Source: Planctomycetota bacterium (GTDB lineage Bacteria > Planctomycetota > Phycisphaerae > WQYP01). Taken from it: 5,078 bases of DNA. The DNA lies in assembly GCA_021799715.1 (NCBI GenBank), contig JAJYZY010000161.1:1-5078 (forward strand), read 5' to 3'. Positions within the stretch are counted from its first letter, which is position 1; each line of letters begins with the position of its first letter. The translations under genes were made by a program, and so were the position numbers. Of this stretch, positions 1 through 5,078 are shown piece after piece. The notes under the pieces were generated by a model. It searched no databases and was not told the origin of the DNA. It worked only from the letters and a program-made list of their open reading frames with translations.

Positions 1-798
1 TATCTGTATATTATCCGGCGGGTGGAAAAAGAAACGCCCAAGACCGCGGAAGCTGCCACTTCCACCGGTTCACAGACCGGCGGGCAAACCAATATGCTTA
101 ATGAAATCGCCAATCAGTTGCAAAGTGGGAAAGCGCCAACCAATCCCAACCGCGCAACGGAAAGCAATCTGATGAATCAGGCGATGGAACAAACCGGTAC
201 CACCAGCAGCGGACGGTTTGTGTATGTCAATGGCCAATGGGAGCGCATTGGCGGAGCAGCTCCCGCCACCGCTCCGGCACACTTCAGCTTTAACGCAAAT
301 AAGAAATCCGCTGAGTCTGGTTATCCGGGCGAAGTGATTATCCGCATTAACCTTAAGAAATTGATGGCGGGCGACCCGCGTTATAACGTGGTTATCCACT
401 CCGGCGATGTTATTAATGTTCCACCATTGAAACCATCGGTTTACTTTGTGATGGGTAATGTCGGACGGCCAGGGGTATATTCCATGACCGGACAGAAGTT
501 GACCCTGGAACAGGCAATCGCGGCGGCGGGAAACTTCGGCCCGTTGGCCATACCCCGACGGTGTGAACTCATTCGCCGCATTGGACATAATCAGGAAACA
601 ACGATTCAGGTTAACATGCAGGCAATATTCAGCGGTCAGGAGCCGGATATTTTCCTGAAACCGTATGATACACTGAATGTTGGCACCGATTTCTTCGCGG
701 CGCCGCTGGCGATTATTCGCAATGGCCTGTCGGCCAGCTACGGCTTCGGCTTTACTTATGATCGGAACTACTACATCCAGCCGACGATTATTCAGTAG
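1..798 (+). CDS. Wza-like SLBB-domain polysaccharide export protein, 3' part (5' end outside window)
   Basis: This is the C-terminal 265 residues of a periplasmic/outer-membrane polysaccharide export protein (Wza/OPX type), ending at TAG 796-798. The reading frame is open to base 1. A GTG at 22 could be taken as a start, but the preceding codons read YLYIIRR, the typical 'VYLIRR' strand of an SLBB domain, so the gene begins upstream. The rest of that first SLBB repeat appears only at about nt 334-426 (IRINLKKLMAGDP, then HSGDVINVPP), after an insert of about 100 residues rich in T, S, G, Q, N and A. A second SLBB repeat follows at about nt 436-678 (VMGNVGRPGVY, LTLEQAIAAAG, LKPYDTLNVG), then a 39-residue tail with ASYGFGFTYDRN. 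The signal peptide and the Poly_export domain expected of this family would lie upstream. It sits before an exosortase gene on the same strand, which fits an EPS locus. The family call is firm; the exact polymer is unknown. Confidence 0.9.
   Translation, partial: YLYIIRRVEKETPKTAEAATSTGSQTGGQTNMLNEIANQLQSGKAPTNPNRATESNLMNQAMEQTGTTSSGRFVYVNGQWERIGGAAPATAPAHFSFNANKKSAESGYPGEVIIRINLKKLMAGDPRYNVVIHSGDVINVPPLKPSVYFVMGNVGRPGVYSMTGQKLTLEQAIAAAGNFGPLAIPRRCELIRRIGHNQETTIQVNMQAIFSGQEPDIFLKPYDTLNVGTDFFAAPLAIIRNGLSASYGFGFTYDRNYYIQPTIIQ
22..330 (+). other. Low-complexity insert within the first SLBB repeat
   Basis: About 100 codons rich in Thr, Ser, Gly, Gln, Asn and Ala lie between two halves of what should be one SLBB (beta-grasp) domain. 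Near the C-terminal end of the insert is a more ordered motif, FVYVNGQWERIG (nt 217-252), followed by a Pro/Ala stretch. In ordinary SLBB domains the 'LIRR' strand is joined to the next 'IRVDL' strand by a short turn. The boundaries are approximate, because they rest on recognising family motifs rather than on an alignment. Confidence 0.6.
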
Positions 799-855
799 TC
801 TCCGCGATCGCCGTTTGCGAGCCTGCTGTTGATGCGTTGATTTGGCCAGGAGAAA

Positions 856-878
856 GTTCCTCGCTGGGAACGTTTTTT
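856..878 (+). terminator. Weak intrinsic-terminator-like hairpin
   Basis: GTTCC (856-860) pairs with GGAAC (867-871) around a 6-base loop, which a T-G wobble could shorten to 4 bases. One G and then six T follow (873-878). The stem is only 5-6 bp, so any termination is probably partial. Its place 58 bases after the export gene stop and 61 bases before the exosortase start would suit a terminator or attenuator between the two transcription segments. Confidence 0.35.
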
Positions 879-925
879 GGAAAAGCAAGCCCCGCCGGCG
901 GCATCAGACATATATGGATTGCAAC

Positions 926-930
926 CGGAG
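926..930 (+). promoter_or_regulatory. Ribosome-binding site of the exosortase gene
   Basis: CGGAG lies 8 bases before the ATG at 939. A competing ATG at 932 is only 1 base from this site and its frame closes after 14 codons at TAG 974-976. An in-frame TGA at 933-935 rules out any start further upstream, so 939 is well fixed. Confidence 0.65.
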
Positions 931-938
931 CATGACAC

Positions 939-1946
939 ATGCCGGCCTCAGAAACCTCCAGCGCCTCTTCTGGTAGCGGGTCAGCCCCGTCCGGTAAGCC
1001 CTTGCGCTATGATTATGTTGCCAGCATTGAGTCCACGAAATCGCCAAAAAGTGAATTGCCCGGATACATTTTAGCGGTAATTGCCGGCGTTGCCGTATTG
1101 TTTTACCTTCTGTACCGCATTAACTTCGAGCAATTGGTCCATGTATGGAGCACGAATCCCAATTTCAGCCAGGGTTTTCTGATTCCCGTGATCAGTGCAA
1201 TGTTTATATATCTGCGATGGAATACGTTGCGGAACCTGCCCATTAAGCCGACGTACATCGGATTGATATTGCTGATATTCGGGGTGTTTGGACAGGTTCT
1301 GTTCCGGATTACCGGACAGGAACAGTTTTCAGATCTAAGCATGCTGGTGGTGCTGTTCGGATTAGCATTGTGGCTGCTGGGCTGGCAGCAGATGAAAATC
1401 CTGTGGCTGCCGATATGTTATTTGTTATTCATGATAAACCCGCCGCAGGCATTGTATGTGAAGCTCACCACGCCGCTGCAATCCATAGCCGCATCAGGCG
1501 GTGCGCACATGCTGCTTCTTTTTGGCATTCATGCGTATCGGGAGGCAACACAGATTCACCTTCAGGTGGGTGATAAATGGCCGTCGCTGAATGTGGCGCA
1601 GGCGTGCAGCGGCATACGCATGCTGACCGCTTTTTTCGCACTGGCGGTAGCACTGGCTTATTCCACCAACCGGCCCATGTGGCAAAAACTTGCGTTATCC
1701 TTGTGCGCTTTGCCCATTGCCATATTTGTCAACGCCCTGAGGGTCACGCTTTCAGGCGTGCTGTTTGCCTATGCCGGTTCGGAATGGGCACGCGGCAGCA
1801 CGCACGCAAGTCTGGGACTGCTGATGCTTATTCCCGCGGGCCTGCTGCAGCTCGGTGCCGCCAAATTAATTGATCTTTTTGAAGAAAATCTGTTTGTGGA
1901 AGATGGCCCGCAACATGGTCACTCCGGACAGGAGGCAAAAGTATGA
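939..1946 (+). CDS. xrt: Exosortase (EpsH/Xrt family protein-sorting transpeptidase)
   Basis: This is a 335-residue multi-pass inner-membrane protein. Exosortases are thought to recognise PEP-CTERM-like C-terminal signals on exported proteins and to cleave them, often with transfer to a surface carrier. The predicted catalytic residues are all present: Cys223 in ACSGIR, Arg268 in NALRVT and His289 in STHASLG. A hydrophilic Ser-rich N-terminus (about 40 residues) precedes roughly eight hydrophobic segments, starting near residues 42-60, 80-93, 104-124, 131-149, 152-168, 225-243, 252-275 and 290-310. A short charged tail ends the protein. The motif usually read as S-H-G near the first loop is S-Q-G here (residues 77-79). 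The start at 939 is fixed by its ribosome-binding site and an in-frame stop just upstream. The stop overlaps the next start (ATGA), which suggests translational coupling with epsI. The family call is firm; the Xrt subtype cannot be assigned by eye. Confidence 0.95.
   Translation: MPASETSSASSGSGSAPSGKPLRYDYVASIESTKSPKSELPGYILAVIAGVAVLFYLLYRINFEQLVHVWSTNPNFSQGFLIPVISAMFIYLRWNTLRNLPIKPTYIGLILLIFGVFGQVLFRITGQEQFSDLSMLVVLFGLALWLLGWQQMKILWLPICYLLFMINPPQALYVKLTTPLQSIAASGGAHMLLLFGIHAYREATQIHLQVGDKWPSLNVAQACSGIRMLTAFFALAVALAYSTNRPMWQKLALSLCALPIAIFVNALRVTLSGVLFAYAGSEWARGSTHASLGLLMLIPAGLLQLGAAKLIDLFEENLFVEDGPQHGHSGQEAKV
1930..1935 (+). promoter_or_regulatory. Strong ribosome-binding site of epsI inside the exosortase gene
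   Basis: AGGAGG lies 7 bases before the ATG at 1943, within the last codons of the exosortase. It fixes the epsI start, and with the ATGA overlap it indicates coupled translation at a good rate. Confidence 0.8.
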
Positions 1947-2770
1947 GCGAGAAAACTTTATCCGTAAAGAAACTGTTACCCCCCATGGTCGCAATGGGCG
2001 TTCTTGTGGCAGGCCTGGTATCGCTGACCATAGCCTCGAATGCCTTTAATGTGGTCCTGCAAAAGATCCACACGCCTTTGCAGGCTCCACTGCGGAGTCT
2101 TCCCAAAAAGCTCGGGCAATGGGTCATGCCCAAGGGCGCGGTCGATCAGCGGCTGTCCGCGGAAATTGTCCAGGTACTCGGCACGCACCATTATCTTTTA
2201 CGACCCTATGTTAATACCAAAATGCCGCCTGGCGAGCCAGGTTCGCAGGTGCGGGTGAATCTGAATTATTACCCCACCGATTTTGCCACGCCGCATGTTC
2301 CAAATGTCTGCTGGGCAGGCGTGGGCATGAAGCGCATCCATGATACGTTCATCACCATTCATCATGTGCCGCACGCAGACGGCACATATTCCAATTTGAC
2401 GATGCGGTTTCTCTCATTTTATGCACCTAAAATGAGCCATTCCGGGATTCCATTGAGTTTGAATCAGCACCGTGGGCGGTACGTGAATGTGGCGTATGTA
2501 TTCCAGGTGGACGGTCGATATGTGCCCAACCCCCAGCAGGTAAGCGAGTTATTCTGGCGTACCACCAGCAAATACGGCTATGATGCCAAAATTGAAGTCA
2601 CGGCTGAGGGACCGGGCGGCTTGACCACCCGGCCGGAGGCCCGCAAGGCTATTGCGTCGTTTATTCGCGCATCGCTGCCGGCCATTGAGCGATTGCTGCC
2701 GGATTGGAAGAAACTCAATGCGCCGGCAAAACATCCCGCTACGACGGTCGCAAGAACCGGACAGAATTGA
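1943..2770 (+). CDS. epsI: EpsI-family exosortase-associated protein (DUF3485)
   Basis: This 275-residue protein has a single N-terminal membrane segment (about residues 12-32) and a periplasmic domain. EpsI proteins are found next to exosortase, or fused to its C-terminus. Their biochemical role is not established, though they are linked to EPS production and to exosortase function. The family signature is seen as H118-x-P120-x-x-C123 followed by WAGVGM, corresponding to the usual 'H.P..C.PG.G' block. Flanking it are the early LGQW motif (57-60), the strand VRVNLNYYPTDF, and a later VAYVFQVDGRYVPN block (183-196) matching the family's 'YWF' strand region. Length is slightly above the usual 200-230 residues, owing partly to a polar C-terminal tail rich in Ala, Lys and Thr (about 258-275). 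The start overlaps the exosortase stop by 4 bases and has a strong AGGAGG. The family call rests on motifs and on position directly after the exosortase. Confidence 0.88.
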   Translation: MSEKTLSVKKLLPPMVAMGVLVAGLVSLTIASNAFNVVLQKIHTPLQAPLRSLPKKLGQWVMPKGAVDQRLSAEIVQVLGTHHYLLRPYVNTKMPPGEPGSQVRVNLNYYPTDFATPHVPNVCWAGVGMKRIHDTFITIHHVPHADGTYSNLTMRFLSFYAPKMSHSGIPLSLNQHRGRYVNVAYVFQVDGRYVPNPQQVSELFWRTTSKYGYDAKIEVTAEGPGGLTTRPEARKAIASFIRASLPAIERLLPDWKKLNAPAKHPATTVARTGQN

Positions 2771-2801
2771 ATTGTAAGACAGGAACTCTCGGAAGAGGTA
2801 C

Positions 2802-2807
2802 GAAGGA
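2802..2807 (+). promoter_or_regulatory. Ribosome-binding site of the TPR-protein gene
   Basis: GAAGGA lies 6 bases before the ATG at 2814. An in-frame TAA at 2775-2777 with no other ATG in between makes 2814 the best start. The 43-base spacer after epsI shows no convincing terminator (only a 4-bp CTCT/AGAG stem at 2786-2797 without a T tract), so read-through from epsI is expected. Confidence 0.7.
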
Positions 2808-2813
2808 AACAGC

Positions 2814-5078
2814 ATGGCTAAACGGGTTAATACACGATTTTTAACGATATTGATTGTTGTTCTTATCGCAATATTTGGCGGCATCGCCGGCATTTATTAC
2901 GTTCTGATCAAGATTAACAACAATCCTACGCGGCTGGTGGCCGAAGCCAAGGTGGCGTTGAAGAAAAATGACACCGAAACGGCCCGGCAACTATATCAGC
3001 AGGCGGCGGTGGTGGCGCTGCGGGAGCATTTGCCGCAAGCGGCGGATATTCTTCTGGAGCTTGGTGATCTGAATTATCAGTCCACGGCCAAAAATATCCA
3101 GCGATACCGCGCGGCGTTAAGCGACTGGCACGCAGCCATTCAACAGAATCCCAATTTGCTTCCCGCTCGAAAAAAGCTGCTGGACGCCTTTTACCAGAAC
3201 GCCCTGCACTCGGGCAATGATTCATCGCTATGGCAGCAAATTGAGCGGCAGGCAACCCATGTGATCAAACTTGATCCCAAAAATGCCAAGGCATACATAT
3301 ACCGGGCGCAAGCCCGCTTGCGATCCGTTTCCGGTTTGGCGGCACTGACCGATAGAAGATTTACGGCCGCTAAAGCCGATTTGCGAATGGCCTGCAAACT
3401 TCAGCCGGACAACATTCTTCCTCATGCGGCCTTGGCGGAGGTCTATCTTCAGCAGGCGGCGGCGGAACATGCGCAGAATCTGATCAATAAAGCCGCAATG
3501 GGCAAGCTGTTTGATCAAGGCATTGCCATTCTTCAGACATTTGTAAAAAAATACCCGCACAACGTGGATGCCTTAATTTCGCTGTCGGCGATTTATCGGG
3601 TTGTGCCGGGGCATGCAACCGACGCCACCAAGACACTGGCCGAGGCGGAAAAACTTGCGCCGAACAACCCCAAGGTTCTTGAAGCCAAGGCACAACAGTT
3701 GCTTACCAGCGGTGGAAGCCCGGCAAGCATAGCGGCCATTTTCGAAAAAATTATTACCCTGCGCCCCGATGACATGAGCGCGTATGCCGCCGCGGGCGAA
3801 TTTCTTCGTCGGGCGAATAAGCCCCACGAAGCCATTAAAATTCTTAAAATCGGCTTAACGCATCCGGCTCCGGGCGGCGGCCTGACGCCGGAGATCAACC
3901 AGAGCATGAGCCTGCGCATTAATCAGATGCTGATGGGAGCCTATCTGCAATTGGCGATGGAGGCTCCGGGCGGATCGGAGGCCCGTAAAAATTATCTCTC
4001 CCGCGCGTCGGATACGCTGGCGTGGGTGGCCCAGCGCATGCCGCAGTCGGCTTGGGTCTATGTGGCCCGGGCCAGATTGCGTTTCGCCCAGGGACGCCTG
4101 GACTCCTCCCAGCACTGGATCGCGCAGGCCGATGCTATTCTTTCACCCGGCAATCCGCAGGATCTGTCGCTGTGGCTTACGGAAAAGCAGTTGCAGGCCC
4201 AGATTTTTCAGATTCGCGGTCAATCGGGTTCGGCGTTGGCGGTGTTTAATGAAATCGAAAAATATCTGCCGGGTCAGGCAAGCGTGGCTTTGGCCCGAGC
4301 CCAATTGATGGTGCAGCAGAATCCCAGGAGGGCACTGAGAGCCGCGCAGGCGGTACTCAAAATGGATCCCAAAAATGCCGCAGCGCTCAAGATTGAGGCG
4401 CTGGCACTGGCCAATCTGAATCGCCGGCAGGAATTGCGCCGACTACTGGCACGCATTGATACCAGTCATAGTTTTGCATTAGCACAGTTGAAAGCCCGGC
4501 TGGAATTAGCGGAAAATCATTATGCTCAGGCCAAAAACACGATGGCACCATGGGTGAAGCAATCACCGGGTGATCCACGTGTGGTTACCGTTGCCTATGC
4601 GGCCTTGGCCGGATTGCATCAACGGAATGCGGCGCAGGCGCTGATTACCCAGGCGCTGAAAGCGGCCCCCACCAACCTGCAATTTATTCTCATCAATGAT
4701 CAGTTGTCCAATCCAAAATCGGCCATGCCCACCGTTGAGCTCGGTCCGCTGACCAGCAACATCGCGCAAATATCCGTGGCTGGAATCTCGGCGCAACAGG
4801 CCCAGCTTGATGCGATCGCCAAGTTGCCTGATCCGATAGAGCGCGGACTGCTGATGAGCCGGTTTTATCTCTCATCAGGCGATAAGGCCAAAGCCGCACA
4901 GGTTCTGGATCCCCTTGCGAAAGCGCATCCGAATAACACGCAGATTCTGGAATCTCAGTTTCGCGTAGCCATCGCACAGAAGAATTTCAAGCTCGCCGCC
5001 ACATTGGCACAGCGTGGTGCGGACCTCAATGCGGACGGATACAACGGAGCCTTTTTAAAAGCCCAACTGCAGATTGCC
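2814..5078 (+). CDS. Membrane-anchored TPR-repeat protein, PrsT-like, 5' part (3' end outside window)
   Basis: The frame stays open for 755 codons from the ATG at 2814 to the right edge, so the protein is at least 755 residues long. A short basic N-terminus (MAKR) is followed by a membrane helix at about residues 9-31 with no Cys that could act as a lipobox, pointing to an inner-membrane anchor with a periplasmic body. The remainder is almost wholly alpha-helical and rich in Ala, Leu and Gln, with repeated TPR-type patterns: A..A...Y..A near 55-64, IKLDPKNAKAY at 151-161, CKLQPDNILPHAALAEVY at 194-211, ITLRPDDMSAYAAAGEFL at 314-331, LKMDPKNAAAL at 515-525, LKAAPTNLQF at 615-624 and LAKAHPNNTQIL at 701-712. 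Roughly 15 or more degenerate units are likely. TPR arrays bind proteins or peptides, and large TPR proteins (PrsT type) accompany PEP-CTERM/exosortase loci. Its spacing after epsI suggests one operon. The TPR call is firm; the role in sorting or EPS assembly is inferred from context. Confidence 0.87.
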   Translation, partial: MAKRVNTRFLTILIVVLIAIFGGIAGIYYVLIKINNNPTRLVAEAKVALKKNDTETARQLYQQAAVVALREHLPQAADILLELGDLNYQSTAKNIQRYRAALSDWHAAIQQNPNLLPARKKLLDAFYQNALHSGNDSSLWQQIERQATHVIKLDPKNAKAYIYRAQARLRSVSGLAALTDRRFTAAKADLRMACKLQPDNILPHAALAEVYLQQAAAEHAQNLINKAAMGKLFDQGIAILQTFVKKYPHNVDALISLSAIYRVVPGHATDATKTLAEAEKLAPNNPKVLEAKAQQLLTSGGSPASIAAIFEKIITLRPDDMSAYAAAGEFLRRANKPHEAIKILKIGLTHPAPGGGLTPEINQSMSLRINQMLMGAYLQLAMEAPGGSEARKNYLSRASDTLAWVAQRMPQSAWVYVARARLRFAQGRLDSSQHWIAQADAILSPGNPQDLSLWLTEKQLQAQIFQIRGQSGSALAVFNEIEKYLPGQASVALARAQLMVQQNPRRALRAAQAVLKMDPKNAAALKIEALALANLNRRQELRRLLARIDTSHSFALAQLKARLELAENHYAQAKNTMAPWVKQSPGDPRVVTVAYAALAGLHQRNAAQALITQALKAAPTNLQFILINDQLSNPKSAMPTVELGPLTSNIAQISVAGISAQQAQLDAIAKLPDPIERGLLMSRFYLSSGDKAKAAQVLDPLAKAHPNNTQILESQFRVAIAQKNFKLAATLAQRGADLNADGYNGAFLKAQLQIA

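Larger units (their letters stand above)
799..938. other. Intergenic spacer between export gene and exosortase gene
   Basis: This 140-base gap contains a short terminator-like hairpin with a T tract (856-878) and the exosortase ribosome-binding site (926-930). Small palindromes such as GCGATCGC (804-811) and CGCCGGCG (893-900) are present and may be chance. A TATATG at 911-916 resembles a -10 box, but no matching -35 box lies at normal spacing, so no promoter is called. A TTG-started frame from 877 to 1074 overlaps the exosortase start and looks like chance. Confidence 0.5.

Noticed and set aside
22..24. GTG as the start codon of the export protein
   Set aside because: The codons before it (YLYIIRR) match an SLBB strand and stay open to the window edge, so the gene is cut by the window rather than starting here.
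804..811. GCGATCGC palindrome, like the HIP1 element of cyanobacteria
   Set aside because: It is a single copy in the gap after the export gene, and nothing else suggests a cyanobacterium. One 8-base palindrome is expected by chance.
70..888. A 272-codon open frame on the minus strand, antisense to the export gene
   Set aside because: It lies opposite a well-supported SLBB coding frame. Its translation is rich in Arg and Cys, shows no recognisable domain, and looks like a mirror of the codon pattern on the plus strand.
911..916. TATATG as a -10 promoter box for the exosortase unit
   Set aside because: No TTGACA-like box lies about 17 bases upstream (the bases there are AGCCCC), and TTGGAA at 877-882 is too far away.
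877..1074. 65-codon plus-strand frame starting at TTG and overlapping the exosortase N-terminus
   Set aside because: It has a non-ATG start and no good ribosome-binding site. It overlaps the exosortase by more than 130 bases, and its Pro-rich sequence shows no recognisable domain.
3273..4379. The 15-base word GATCCCAAAAATGCC occurs twice (3273-3287 and 4365-4379)
   Set aside because: Both copies encode the DPKNA turn common at TPR boundaries, so the repeat is explained by the protein motif and is not a mobile or regulatory repeat.

Overview
The window is a four-gene, plus-strand-only segment of what looks like an exopolysaccharide (EPS) export and exosortase protein-sorting locus from a Gram-negative-type bacterium. 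In order it holds the 3' part of a Wza/SLBB-type polysaccharide export protein (1-798, open at the left edge), a complete exosortase (939-1946), a complete EpsI-family exosortase-associated protein (1943-2770), and the 5' part of a large membrane-anchored TPR-repeat protein (2814 to the right edge, no stop in the window). About 95% of the window is coding. I see no tRNA, rRNA, insertion sequence, CRISPR array or tandem DNA repeat.

Organism: base composition looks moderate (roughly 50-55% GC by eye, not computed). Exosortase plus EpsI next to an EPS export gene is typical of bacteria with an outer membrane that carry PEP-CTERM-like substrates (Proteobacteria, Planctomycetes, Verrucomicrobia and others). 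The export protein has a long T/S/G/Q/N-rich insert carrying a 'FVYVNGQW' motif and a C-terminal 'ASYGFGFTYDRN' tail. From memory these resemble Planctomycetes (Phycisphaerae-like) export proteins. This is a low-to-moderate confidence inference that a protein search would settle.

How the genes may work together: the SLBB protein would help pass polysaccharide across the periplasm and outer membrane. The exosortase is an inner-membrane transpeptidase-like enzyme expected to cleave C-terminal sorting signals of surface proteins. EpsI is its usual partner, and here its start codon overlaps the exosortase stop codon (ATGA). The TPR protein, anchored by one N-terminal membrane helix and starting 43 bases after epsI, is probably a periplasmic scaffold or assembly factor of the same system, comparable in role to PrsT of PEP-CTERM systems. 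The last three genes look like one transcription unit. A 140-base gap with a weak terminator-like hairpin separates them from the export gene. No sorting substrate is visible here, so the targets must be encoded elsewhere.
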